A DNA stretch of 64,000 bases, taken from contig OY756963.1 of assembly GCA_963580455.1 (NCBI GenBank), positions 22,463,555 to 22,527,554 on the forward strand, given 5' to 3'. The translations under genes and the position numbers were made by a program. This document shows, in pieces, positions 1 to 17,689 of this stretch (the first letter of the stretch is position 1; each line of letters opens with the position of its first letter). This stretch comes from Euonymus europaeus. Lineage: Eukaryota > Streptophyta > Magnoliopsida > Celastrales > Celastraceae. The notes under the pieces are model-generated. The model did no database searches and was not told where the DNA came from. It saw only the letters and a list, made by a program, of their open reading frames with translations.

Positions 1-964
1 TCTCAACCAACACAATTGCCCATGCAATCGGATAACTATGACCATTTCCATCTTGTCCAACGGCTGTCAAAAGTTGTCCTCTATAGCATCCTTTCAAGAA
101 GCATCCATCAAGACCTATCAAAGGTCTACAACCCTCCAAAAAACCCTTTTTTAATGCATCCAAGCACACATATATTCTCTTAAATTGAGGGGCACTATCA
201 GTAGTTACTCTACTAACCTGAACCATACATGTGCTACCCACATTCTTATCTCTTATCTCTGCACAATATTCTCTCAATCTAGCATATTGTTCTTTGACTG
301 AGCCTTCAATCATCTCTCTAGCCTTCTTCTTATCTCTATATGCTTGGGACACTGTGATATCAAGCTGGAGATTTTCACTAACCCAAGGTATTAGGTCAAG
401 AAGTTTTATTTCTGGATCAAGTCGAACCTTATCAAATATTCTAAGTGCCAACCACTCTGCCGAAGCTTGACTATTGACAAAAAGTCTTGTATAATTATGC
501 TTGTCCACTAGTGTCTTAATTTGATAGGTGCGTTCACCTTTTATTTTGCTACACCATATCTTCCAAGGGCAATCTACTCTTCCTTTGCATATCAGATGAC
601 ATCTGAGACTATCATTGTGCACAAATTTGACCTGAAATCCTCCAGCTACAGCATAGTCTTTCACAACATTCTTGAACTCTTTCAGACTACTAAATTGTAT
701 CCCTAACTCCAGCCTAACATCTTTCAAAACCAAATCAGGATTATGAATTGGTCCCCTAGGCACTCTTCTGGCAGTATTCTCTACTTGACTATCATTTGAG
801 TCTATGGGGAGGTGGTAATCAAGATCCTCTAGTCGTTCAACCTCATAATTGTTTAAAAATACAGGACCAAAATCACCTTCTACAACCACATCTTGCAACT
901 CCTCTTCTAATTGATGATCATGTATATCATCATTAAATACGGGAACAGAGTGGTCAATAACCAT
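1..964 (-). CDS. MULE (MuDR-type) transposase, 5' part, truncated by window edge
   Basis: An uninterrupted minus-strand frame of about 321 codons starts with ATG at 964 and runs off the left edge. Reading it in order, I see an acidic N-terminal leader, then a MuDR-type DNA-binding region (about residues 80-180) containing a C-x4-C-x-W pattern near HLICKGRVDCPWKIW, then a basic helical stretch, then the start of the MULE DDE catalytic domain with the motif GLDGCFLKG near residue 285, followed by QLLTAVGQDGN. That last block is diagnostic of plant Mutator-like transposases, and its Asp is the first DDE residue. The rest of the catalytic domain lies outside the window. No stop or frameshift is visible, so this part of the element may be recently active. 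It cuts and pastes its own element in the nucleus. Confidence 0.85.
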   Translation of the reverse strand, partial: MVIDHSVPVFNDDIHDHQLEEELQDVVVEGDFGPVFLNNYEVERLEDLDYHLPIDSNDSQVENTARRVPRGPIHNPDLVLKDVRLELGIQFSSLKEFKNVVKDYAVAGGFQVKFVHNDSLRCHLICKGRVDCPWKIWCSKIKGERTYQIKTLVDKHNYTRLFVNSQASAEWLALRIFDKVRLDPEIKLLDLIPWVSENLQLDITVSQAYRDKKKAREMIEGSVKEQYARLREYCAEIRDKNVGSTCMVQVSRVTTDSAPQFKRIYVCLDALKKGFLEGCRPLIGLDGCFLKGCYRGQLLTAVGQDGNGHSYPIAWAIVLVE

Positions 965-1790
965 TTTTCTTTGATGCACAGCCAAGAAGGACAATGATAT
1001 GAATTAAAAGTCTTTGAAAAGAGCGAATGATATGGGTTTTGACTTTAATAGTTGGAAGGCAAAGCCTAAGCAAAAGCAGGACCTGCCGATTGAACAATGC
1101 AGAAAGATCCAAAATTCAACTTCTCTTTTTAGTCAAATAAATGTCATTAATCAAAGCACAAATAAAGACATTATTGCAAACTTAAATCCAACCACTCTTA
1201 CATCAACGAAAGAAATTATGGCAAATAAGTAATTAAGGGCAAACAACCATATCAAAGGGTTGAAGATCGCGATCTCCATCGTCAGAAGAATGTCAATGAA
1301 CTTCAAATTTAAAATAAAACAGAAACGAAAAACAAAGGTTCGTACCAAGAAGTTAGGGCAGAAGTTACAAAAACAGATCGCGATCTTCACCTTGAGAAGA
1401 ATGTTGAGAAGTAAGCTTTCAAAGCCCCACCAAACGATTGCTATGTAAGTTCCATCAAGATAAGAACATTGAGAGGTCTATCGCGAGCAGGAACGTGAGA
1501 GAGAAATTGAGAAGAGTAGATTTATGTTAGGGTTAAGGTATTTTTACACCTTTTAAATTCCAATTCATTTTTAAATTTTTTTAATAACAATTACACATCA
1601 TTTACCCACACACCATGTGGCAAATTTTTGCCAAGTCAACAATTTCCAGCTACTTATTGACCGGAATTGGTCAAGAGTGATCTATTTGTCTACATTTGGA
1701 ACATTGAGTGACTTAATTGAAAACGTTTTTTTTTTGGTGATCTAATTGCAAACACACTTATTTTTGAGTGACCTATCCGTACTTTCCCCC
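965..1790. mobile_element. 5' leader and probable terminus of the Mutator-like element
   Basis: This is non-coding DNA upstream of the transposase start. It contains a pair of related stretches near 1262-1300 and 1376-1410, each with GATCGCGATCT followed by AGAAGAATGT. The outer end (about 1660-1790) reads, on the minus strand, as GGGGAAAGTACGGATAGG, then short phrases resembling AGTCACTCAATGTTCC, which is the usual look of plant MULE terminal inverted repeats. The exact terminus and the 9-bp target duplication cannot be proven because the other end is outside the window. Small reading frames here look accidental. Confidence 0.5.
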
Positions 1791-7894
<6,104 letters not shown>

Positions 7895-8968
7895 TTTATT
7901 GAGGTTGGACATCAGGTTACATGACTTTAACATGCTATGTTATTCTTCAAATGCGATGTTTTCCTGCGGCAGGTGAGATTCTTTCAATGGATTGCTTACG
8001 ATTTTGATTCAACGCTTATTTTGTGGATGTGAATGACATTAGATGTCTAAGATTTGGTGATGCTGCTGCTTAAATTTGGGTGGAACATTGGCTTAAATTG
8101 TATATTGTTTAGATTGACACAGTGATCACAACTGCAAACACTATTGGTTGTATACACATCCCATCAATATCTACTAACCTTTTCTTGTGGACTTTGTTCC
8201 TTTTATGTGATTTATATACTTTATTGCTCTTCGATGCTGAAACTATTACTAATACAATACCGGAATCCCGTATTCTTGTTGGGCCTTTTTGGTATGTTCT
8301 TAACTAGATGCAACATTAGTAGTCAGGCCTGTCATGTTCGGATAAGTGCAGTGCACCAAATGATTTTGGAAAATTTTGAAAAAAATAAATCATAAATTTG
8401 TAGTATTTAATACGACGGATTTAATGGTTTTTTTTTTGTTCAAAATGTAATTTTGCGCGGTTTTATCTCTAGAATGATGATCGTTCGAGTGCAGAGATAC
8501 TTATACTTACAAATCACATACTTATATATAATTGATGTGGGTTATAAATTTTAACACATTTACATCTGTTTTGGAGAAACAAATCTACAGGATGAATTCA
8601 ATCGAACGCATTGTTTCAAAGCAAAGAGTGTCCACTACACGTCTACTTTTCAATGTTTCTGACTCTTTTCTTCCAGTCCCAGTCTCCCAGATATGTTTCT
8701 TTCCTCTTCCAGGAAACGCAAAAGAAATGCAGAAATTTATGGAAGGGAATGAAAACTCATCATTACTAACTGAATGGAAATTTGAATACATGGAAAAAAT
8801 GGCTCTTAATGGTGGTGTTAGCCAGGAACTAACACTCACGATTTTTATTCCACACAATAAAACAAACATCTTTGGATTTCTTACGTTTGTTTGGATCGGT
8901 CAACTGTTGATTGACCAACAAACCCATTTCAATGCCAATCTCAACTAAGAATCTCCCTTTTTCAACAA
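7895..8968. other. Convergent 3' UTRs / spacer between SRPK and TauE genes
   Basis: This non-coding interval lies between the two convergent stop codons and must hold both polyadenylation regions. Small reading frames (for example near 8532-8948) show no domain, lack support and overlap the expected 3' UTRs. Confidence 0.5.
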
Positions 8969-11804
8969 TCACTGGCTACTGCAAAACCCTAAGAATCCCA
9001 TAAACTCATGTTTTTGTATCATGTCAATGCTCTTCTCAACGCCAACGACTCCTGCGTAAAAAGGTTTCCAGTTACAACTCACGAACTAACAACTCACAGG
9101 TTAATGGGCAATGGATTAGCATATTAATTTACCCATAGTAATAGCACCAACAAAGATGACACCAGAGAGGATGAATACAATGAGTGAAGCTCTTCTTAGG
9201 ATTTTAACGAGCTTTCTTATGAAAAACTGTCCCCAGAAGCCAGCCACAATAGACACTGCCATTAGGTACAAAGCTGAAAATACAGAAAATCATGATTTTG
9301 GTTAGAATAGACTACATCGCCTTACATCCGGTATACTTATTACTCAAAGAGATTATAAATCAAAAAAATATGAAAAATAGCGCGAGGAATTCTACCAAAA
9401 GGCACAGGGAACCTCTTGAGGAGGTAAAACTCCACCACGGACAAGGATGATGAGTACATCATCACAAAAGTTGCTGTGGCGCTCGCAACCTGTCCACAAA
9501 AGCACAAAACTTTAAAGGAAATTTCCAATTCTCATTACAGATATTGCTTAAAATCTCATCATTATGTGCCGAAATCACTACACTAGGGTCTCAATTTTTC
9601 ATTTTTAATGAAATAGGAAACGACAGTCATTGAGGAAGTAATGGGATCCTGATATCTTGCCTGGGGAATGACACCAATCTCAAGCAGTAACGGTCCCAAG
9701 ATAAATCCCCCACCGGAACCCAGTAGGCCACCAACCGTACCACCCAAGAGTCCACATAGTGCACAAAAGGCGAGGTTCAATGGAGTCCAGGCAATGGAAG
9801 CCTCACAAATGCATTCTGTATTGCCTGTGCTCATCCTCTTCTTATGTTCTTTATATAATTTGATTGCCTCATATCCAAATACTCCAAGGGTTATAGGGAA
9901 CTGACATACAGCATAACAGCACAATAACCAAATGTTGAGACATACACCAAAACTCTTACACAGACTATAAATAAGTCATATCCATCACGTTCACGTTATT
10001 TTACACAATTTATGTTACCTGTAAGCAAAAGAGTACCCAATACCATTTACCGCAAACGGCTACATCATTCTGCAGAAGAAGAAAAAAGGAGCAGAAACAT
10101 AAACATATGTAGCTTCAGATAATAGTGAAAGCATATGACTTGGGTTCAAATCTTCCTACCTTAATGATCTGTAGAAGCAGAAAAGAGAGCCATACAACCA
10201 CCAGAACCAAAAGCCTTTTCCACCTGAGATTGAAACATAATATTTGCTGGCAGGAAGAAAAAAAAGTATCTTCAGTTTTCTCGTCAGGGTTTCTCTCTTA
10301 TGAATTTTCTTAATTTCCCAAAAAAAATTGTCTATGAGATGTCAAAAGGGAAGCTTTACTTACCAAATTTGATTTCTCTTCTCTAGGTACCAATGGTTCA
10401 TAGTCAGTGTCTATCAGAACTGCAAGTTATAAGAGAAACACTATGAACAAGTCTGTTCACTTATGCATATAGATATGTAATTGAGGACTGTTTGTGTTTA
10501 TAGTTAACTATTACACTCGCCACGGGAGTTAACTGTAATTTGTTGTTGCTTGGCCAGTTCCTTCTGCAATATTTTAACAACAATTTGAAATCCAAAACAA
10601 GTTAATCAGCATTAAATTATTATATATAAGCACATCGCTAATCAAATTTTCATTGAACTATTTAATTTTACAGTGATGCAGACCTCCACTATTGTCTCAT
10701 CCTTCCACATTTCAAGAGCTTTAAAGAAAGATCTTGATGAGGTACCTAGTCAAAAACAAATCAACCAAGAAAAGGACAATTAGCTTTAAAGAAAGACCTT
10801 GATGAGGTACCTAGTCACAAACAAATCAAACCAAGAAAAGGACAATTAGTATAATATTTTATCTTAACAATTAGCAATGACTGATAAAATAACAACATGA
10901 CCAATTCTTTTAACCAACCTACAAAGAGTATGATAATAAGAACAGTAATGAGCCAGTAAGGAAAGACAACACTCAAGGAAACACCAACAGTGATGCCAAG
11001 CATTAGCATGGGCTGGAACAAAAGAGCCAGATCATAGTCTAAGATGGGAACATCCCTAGATGGATGAGGCACTCTCAGGTTATACCACACAGATGAAGCT
11101 GATGCTCCCATAATCATACCTGCAACCACAAGTTATCAGTTACAACCCTGTACCAATTTTCAGATTGAAAAAATAAAACCCAAATGAAAAATAAACAGAG
11201 GAAATTACAAACTTGTAGAAACTACCAAAAAAACAGAGACCTATCCAGTTAAAAATATTAGAAGAACAAAGGAAAGGAAGAGAGAATAAAACTTGGTTTT
11301 AACATTTTATCATCCATTTGGACGTTTGGAGTAATTTACTGTTTAAAAATAAATCATTGACATTTTATCGTCTAAAAGCATGAATTTGATTAATTACATT
11401 TAGAAAGAGCAGCAGCAGATTTGGTATCAAACCCAACAATTAGAGTCAGCATGGGAACGAAAATGGCTCCACCACCAACCCCACCAACCGTCCCACAGGC
11501 AGATCCAAGAAATCCAATCACCGTCGCCGCCACGAGTCTCCCATTGAACTCCAATTTCTGCAAAGAAAGAAAGAAACAAAAAACCCAGTTTAAAAAAAAA
11601 GAAGCACTTCTCACACACACAGACATAATGATACACATATAACATGTCACAGAGACATACAGGCCAAACTTTGTCGCTGGTAGATCCATTTAAGGAGAGC
11701 AAAACCGTCTGGTTTGAGTAAGATTTGTCACTGACGAATAACACAGAAAGAACAGCCACAGAGAAACCACATAGCAAATAAAGCACGAACCCTCTTGTCG
11801 ACAT
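8969..11804 (-). CDS. Sulfite exporter TauE/SafE family membrane protein
   Basis: A polytopic membrane transporter; bacterial relatives export sulfite or organosulfur anions, while the plant substrate is not established. Twelve exons join in phase (minus strand order): 11804-11661, 11557-11398, 11119-10919, 10745-10684, 10563-10515, 10419-10364, 10246-10160, 10069-10019, 9900-9661, 9489-9396, 9273-9133, 9051-8969, giving 455 residues. The N terminus is a hydrophobic signal-anchor-like segment. Paired glycine-rich repeats [18 protein letters not shown] (N half) and [18 protein letters not shown] (C half) define the duplicated TauE fold. Other family markers are [25 protein letters not shown] and [10 protein letters not shown]. 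The intron between exons 9 and 10 starts with GC (CAG/GCAAG), and a 65-bp tandem duplication repeats the exon 4 acceptor. Confidence 0.93.
10717..10847. repeat. 65-bp tandem duplication copying a splice acceptor of the TauE gene
   Basis: Two adjacent copies (10717-10781 and about 10782-10847) share AGCTTTAAAGAAAGA, TTGATGAGGTACCTAGTCA and AAGAAAAGGACAATT. On the minus strand the unit holds the 3' splice site GACTAG/GTACCTC and about 29 bases of exon 4. The copy nearer the rest of exon 4 keeps the frame; the upstream copy is a decoy. Confidence 0.9.
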
Positions 11805-12030
11805 ATCTAACAACAATTAAAAACACGGCAGCAAGAGCCAAACAAAAGAGGAAGTGGGAACAATAAAATATTGAATACTCTCTGTTTGCCCTCAAAACCC
11901 AGTACGTTAAGTTCGGTTTATAAGTGACAGAATACAGCGAGAAAAATTGACAGGCATGTGAGAGCCGGAGGCAGACTGGCGGAGATGGCTACGTTCAAGG
12001 CAAAAGAGAACACAAAAACAAATTGTTTTA

Positions 12031-12057
12031 CTATATAAGACAAGCCATATACACGTG
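12031..12057 (-). promoter_or_regulatory. Candidate TATA box and G-box upstream of the TauE gene
   Basis: On the minus strand, CTTATATAG lies about 230 bases upstream of the start codon, and a palindromic CACGTG (12052-12057) sits about 15 bases further upstream. CACGTG is the classic G-box core bound by bZIP and bHLH factors. The assignment rests on position and motif only. Confidence 0.4.
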
Positions 12058-12139
12058 GCGAAATTAGACTGGTTACTAGATTGTGACCATACGGGGACTC
12101 AATTTTGACCCTAATTTATTTTTTTCCTATTCGGATTTA

Positions 12140-12730
12140 TTTAAATCCTAAATTGTCAACTGAGCAATATATTCAATATTAAAGGTATTTTTCAATTACT
12201 GGGGAGGTTGGCTGTATGGGTTCTTCCTTTTCCTTTTTTGTCCCTTCCTTCTTTGTTTCTTTCTGTTTTTGTCCCTTCTCTTCTTCTTCTTTTTTCCAAT
12301 TAGATTGTCAAATGTGCAATAATCCCAAATATTAAGGTACGTTTGTTTGGAGACATTTGTCTCCATGATTATCTCGGTCAGTATCTTCTGTATTGTCTGT
12401 ATTAGACATTAATATTCTTATCAAACATTCTATTGCAATAGTCATCCATATAAGCACGCCAAACATGTTATTATAAATGTAATTTTCAATGTAGAGACAC
12501 TGACGGAGAGAATCATCCATATTGTAATAATAGTCAGGAACGCCATGCAATTTTCAATTATTATAGGGGTTGGTGAATGGTTCCTTCCTTTCTTAACTTC
12601 TTCCTTTTGTGTCCCTTTCCATTTTCGTCCTTTTTATGTTTCTCTTTTTTTGTCGCTTCTCTTTCCGTAAATATAATTCAAAAGTGTAAGACAAATTCGA
12701 TAGTAGCTGCATCTGGTATGAAGACTGCAG
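12140..12730. repeat. Spacer with partial direct repeat (pyrimidine-rich)
   Basis: Two related blocks (about 12193-12290 and 12550-12660) share TTTTCAATTA, then a GG-rich step, GGTT, and long TTCCTT / TTTTGTCCCTT pyrimidine tracts. They flank a 200-bp insert that begins near GTACGTTTGTTTGG (12337). No gene is seen. Confidence 0.4.
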
Positions 12731-13002
12731 TACTCCTTCCGTTTTATTTTAATTATTTTTTATTTTATTTTTTTATGTCTCAAAATATGTGTCCATTTCA
12801 ATTAATGAAAGCTATTTTTTCTCATTTTTTTTCCTTATTTATCCTTAACTTGAAAAACTCAATAACCATGCACATTAATTATAGTGTCAAAGTATTTGTC
12901 ATTATAAACAGGGATATAAAAGTAAAATTGAAAGCGAATTAAATATTTTCTTAAATTATATAAAAAAGTGAATGAGACAATTAAAATAAGACGGAGGGAG
13001 TA
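12731..13002. mobile_element. Stowaway-type (Tc1/mariner) MITE
   Basis: The element begins TA-CTCCTTCCGTTTTATTTT and ends AAAATAAGACGGAGGGAG-TA. The termini are inverted repeats matching the CTCCCTCCGT signature of plant Stowaway elements, and TA dinucleotides at both ends are the expected target duplication. About 270 bp with an AT-rich, non-coding interior. It is mobilised in trans by mariner-like transposases. Confidence 0.88.
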
Positions 13003-15061
13003 TTTGGATGTTGGGTGATAAGGTCATAACAATATGCAATTGGTTGAAATTGAGCAATTATGGAAAGCAATAGCTCAGTTGATAGAGAGAGAGAACTGAG
13101 AGAAGGACGGAGGAGAAGCATCTCATTTATTCTCATCTATACATATAGAGACACGCAGACGAATACAATTGAGACAAACCTTCAACGAAATAAATGATGA
13201 TAATAAATTCGTGGCACATCCATATTAATAACAAAATTGACTTATAACTGACAACATGCAAACTTAGCTTTGAAAATATAATTGTTCAAGATATCAAATA
13301 ATTGAAGGGATAATCAAAATCAACATAAAATACGGAGTTGATGTTGTGCTCTCATCTTAGTGCGTTGTGAAGGTGAAATATGAATATAAACAACACAATC
13401 AAAAATACGGAAATGTTAAATATTAGATTGATAACCTAACACTAATTGTAAAGATGAATATGAATATGAACGATGATCAGATGGTCTGACTATAATTAAT
13501 GATGCAACAGGTAATGTTGCATGTCCTCAAGAATAAAAAAGGTAATTTACTTTTTAAAAGTGTAGTTCTAGCAATAAACTGAAAACGCTTTATTAGTGAC
13601 TCAGTTAAACAATTTTGAGTGTGATTGGTCAACTTATATACATAGTCGAACAAATTTAATAGGATAATCTAAAAATTGTGCATATAAATGAATAATTTGT
13701 GTTGAGAATAATCTAGCAAATGCAACTTTACGAGTGGATAATAGATACAAATGACTATTTAAATGATGCATCTATCATAACCATATAATAACGAAATGAT
13801 CCATATGATAGATGAATACTTTCACGTATATCTTCATGAATACGTTGCATAAAGCTAGGAGATTGTACACCTACCTCCTTCAAGGTAAATGATCTCACAA
13901 TCAATTTTTCTTGTGAATAAGCAACACACAAGTGATACTTACGTTAAAAAAACTTCTGAGTTCTTAATGGATATCAATTTGTATTTTCAATTATTCTGAA
14001 CGGAGTCCAAAGTTTAGTGTGAGAGCAAATTTATTAAGCATCAATGCATTACGTTATACTTCATTATCTAATCAAAATAAGCTACTATATATATATATTG
14101 AAAAATATATATAACGCTATTATAGCACATCTCATATCCAACACCAACCTCATCTTAATTTTCATAAATGCAATAAAATGAAATACACCTACAGTGTACC
14201 ACAACATCTATGGAATGAGAGATTTTGTGTCCCACAACATCTATGGAATGAGAGATTTTGTGTATCAGCATTCATTCAGCACTTAATGGATTGGCAAGAT
14301 TGTTTTGTGTATCAGCTCCCAACAGTTAATCAGATTTTTTTTTAATAAGGAAAGATAATGAAATTCAAAATTGATATATATATGACTCAATTTCAATCAA
14401 AATTTTTTTATAAGGAAAGAGAATGAAATTTAAATTCCAAATTTGAGATTATATATGATTCAATTCAATCATTATCATTTTTAGGTTTGAAGCTCCACAA
14501 TTCTTTGAGCAATTTTTTTACGGTGTATAATTCTCATTCTCATCACATCTAATATTAATAATAAGAAAACAAAGACCTGACAAATTTAAACGATGAAAAA
14601 ACTAAAATACAATTCATTCACATCTAATGAAAAGAAGGAAAAAATAAAAGAAAAAGGCAGACCAATTTTAAAAAATACGGTGTGCTGCACACACCCCTCT
14701 CGAAGACTCCAACTATTAGATTAGCAAGTTTAAGATTTATTTTGGACCTAATTTCTGCAAAAATATTGAGCCGGACCGTCATTCAAAATCATAAATTGGG
14801 CCACACTCTAAAGTCCAAACCAGAAGATTAAGCGACATGGCCCACTTGGGAAGCCCACCGAGACCAGGGCAGGAATAAACACACGAGACAGAGCATCAAG
14901 AGTGTCGACTTACAAAAGACGATATTTTATTAACGGGCTGCTTAACAAACAACATATCGGACAGACTACAGTGAGCTACAAAATTTATTTTCAGACAATA
15001 AACAACATCTTGAAAAACCAAAAGAATACCTTAAATTACTTCCCAGCTATCCATTTGGTAT
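13003..15061. other. AT-rich intergenic DNA between TauE and GT47 genes
   Basis: No gene is recognised. A near-exact 33-bp tandem repeat is present at 14198-14262 (core CATCTATGGAATGAGAGATT). A looser direct repeat (about 14337-14470) shares ATAAGGAAAGA.AATGAAATT. The final ~150 bases probably hold the promoter-distal 3' end of the GT47 transcript. Confidence 0.5.
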
Positions 15062-17689
15062 TCACATATCCTGAATTCTTACATTCAATCTTCTAAGCCA
15101 AATTGAATGAAGAATCATGTGAAACAAATCTAATCGCTTCGGTGGGTAATTCAGCTCAAAATGTTTTCTTATTTTCACAACTCGTCGCTGCATTCTTATG
15201 TACTGACTTGAAGAAATCCCCGTTAGGATTCTCTTCAAGTTAGGTATATCACTTACCGATACCTCGACCGAGAAGGACTTCCAATTCAGGACATCGCTGA
15301 ATGGAGGAATGTAGTGGTCCGAGATCAGCACCGGCACACAACCAGTATAAATTGCCTCCACGATTCTCGGGCTTGCAACCTCGTAACCGCTCGGACAAAG
15401 GCAGAACTTGGCCTTCCTCAGCATGGCATAGTAAGATATGCCCTTTGGAAGGTACTTGAACACCTGGATATCTTCATCTTTGCCTTCCCAATTCTCTAAG
15501 AGTACTGGTCTAATAGGGCCATGTACCCCACCTGCAAAGAATGCCAAAATGGATCGCCGTGATGGCGATGGACCGCCAATTATGTCCTTTATTGTACCAG
15601 TTTGGAGATTGATTTCTGGGAAGGATACGTCTTTTATGGGATTGAATCTTTCAGAGGTGTTAGCATTGCACAAAGCGCGGATTGAGTTTTTCTGTAGATT
15701 AGGTACTGCCAATGAAGCTTCCGGCCCCTGCAAGAAGACATCACACGATCAAAATTTTACACATTTCCTTTCTAGTTTGATTTCAAAATAGAACTTAAGA
15801 AACCTCAACAATAAATGTCGCCTGTTAATAAAGTAATACTTACCCAATCATGGCAAGAAAGCATGAAATGATCGGCACCGAGGCTTCGGTTCCAATACTG
15901 GTATCTACCAGCAACAAGATTGACATAGTCTATGACAGTTCTTCTAATAGGACCGAAATCATGAGTATCCCGTATGTAGACAAAGCGGACCATCATTGTG
16001 ACACTAAATGGAAGGAAAAAAACATGTGCTTTCTCAGGATCTTCGGTCCGGAATTGCTTATCAACTTCCATTCTATGTATAAAGAACCCCTCTGTGGAGT
16101 AAATGCTCTTGCAAGGACCGTTGTGGAAGACCGGAGGCTCTCCTTCTTTGTAGACATAAACCTTGAACTGCTTTTCCATCTCCAAGTAGCTCCTGCAATG
16201 GAAAATATGTATTGATAGTAATTAAGAGTTCGATAACGCCACTCCAATTTAAATTGTAAGAATGAACAGAGCATATATAAAAGCAGCAGAGTTGTTTTTT
16301 GGAGAAATTAATGAAGATACCTATGAAACACATTTGCATTCCAATACATTGGACCTTGCGGGACATAATCACGGTCTGGTGTTGTCTGGTTTCCATTTCT
16401 TGCATCTCTTATAGCAGCACGAGCCTTCTGGAGACCAGATTCGAGCCTCTCTAGATTAGTATACAGTTTCGGCTCTCTAGCTTTCATGGGAGGATCAACA
16501 GATTCATTCACGGAATGTGAACTTGGGGCGGGTTCCTTTAATAGTAAATTGTTGAGGCCAAATTCCACATCATTTTCATTCTGCTGAATTAAAGCATTTG
16601 ATTAATTAAGGTAATTACATGCTTTACTTAAATGCATATAACTTTAATGCAATGCTTATAGAACTTGGAACTCGTCAGTTAGCAAAGTCCCAACTGTTTA
16701 CAGGCTTTGATCACCCAGTGGGATAAATCCCTGCTCAGTTTTGCGCTGGGGCTCGGCTCAACTTATCAGTCAATAGAGTTTGGGCCCAACTTGGCTGTCC
16801 ATCAAACTTGGCTGTCCAAAATGGGCAAGTCCGGTGGTGTCGTTCTCGGTTATAAAAAAGTTCTCATCAGTTAGCCTATTAGATTAGGTTTGCTACCCAA
16901 GGCAGCCTAAAACAATAAAATGTGACATACTCAAATAAATGTAGACGTGATTCATTGATTCTCTGTTTTATGTGCATTTCCTTTTACATTAATATCCAGT
17001 TAGACCCAGAATGTTTCTCAAAAAAAAAAAAAAAAAAGTTAGACCCAGAACAAGATGGAAAAGTAATTAACCGAGAAGGCTAGAATCAATGCATTTGTAC
17101 TTGAAACGATAGCGTTTGTGGGTCCTCCTAAATCTTAATCCTTAATTAAGAGTAGCGTTCAGTACAGAACACATGCAACCGTGAATAACTGAACAATCTC
17201 GGACTAAAATCAATGACCAGCAAGAACCAAAACGAAATACAGAAGAAGAAAATAAGAAGCTTAAAAGATTCTGTACTGTCTCGCTTGATATAAATGAATA
17301 TTACTTACAGGTTCTTGAGCACGAACAGCTTCAACGGGAAGAGAAGGAGAAGCAGAGCTGTTAAGGACAGACTCAGCAGACAGAGATTCTTCCTTATCTT
17401 GAACACCAATTACAACTTTTGAATTCGAATCCGCCATAGCTTTCCTCTCCTCGGCATGTTTAGTACTCGATTTCACATCAAGATGATCAGCAGCAGCAGA
17501 AGAAGAAACAGAGGAGCCCCATATCCAGGGACGATCACTCTGTAAGCTAGACAAAGAAACCCAGTTCGAGTTTCTTGGACCAAAAAACCCAGAAATTACA
17601 ATCAGTGGAACTATAAACAACAAAAGTTTCTTAGACGATGATGAACAAAACCGACATGCAAAACAATTTCCGTGCACAACATCTGCCAT
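15062..17689 (-). CDS. Exostosin-family (GT47) glycosyltransferase, At5g03795-like
   Basis: A type II Golgi membrane protein of the GT47 family, whose members build cell-wall glycans; the sugar specificity of this clade is not established. Four exons: 17689-17309, 16580-16321, 16192-15844 and 15727-15062, in phase, 551 residues. A hydrophobic anchor is seen at about residues 20-37 (LLLFIVPLIVISGFFG) after a short Cys-rich cytosolic tail. A Ser-rich stem follows, then the exostosin domain starting near FKVYVYKEGEPPVFH, with SIYSTEGFF, AHVFFLPFSV and HFMLSCHDW. The C-terminal sugar-nucleotide region contains RRSILAFFAGG, CLCPSGYEVASPRIVEAI and GCVPVLISDHYIPPFSDVLNW. Exon 2 has a CAGCAG acceptor, so one glutamine may be optional. 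Downstream on the same strand, separated by the galactosidase, are the PPR and GDSL genes. Confidence 0.94.
16999..17050. mobile_element. Minimal retroposed insertion: short tail plus poly(A) with 13-bp target duplication
   Basis: Within GT47 intron 1 the 13-mer GTTAGACCCAGAA occurs at 16999-17011 and again at 17038-17050. Between the copies lie only TGTTTCTC and a pure run of about 18 A. An A tail bounded by a perfect direct repeat is the signature of LINE-machinery retroposition, here reduced to almost nothing but tail. Confidence 0.65.

Noticed and set aside
1014..1448. Overlapping small reading frames on both strands near the left end
   Set aside because: They lie in the leader of the Mutator-like element, contain the paired GATCGCGATC repeats, and show no domain or codon continuity.
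8532..8948. 138-codon plus-strand frame
   Set aside because: It overlaps the expected 3' region of the antisense TauE gene, has no recognisable motif, and its composition matches non-coding DNA.
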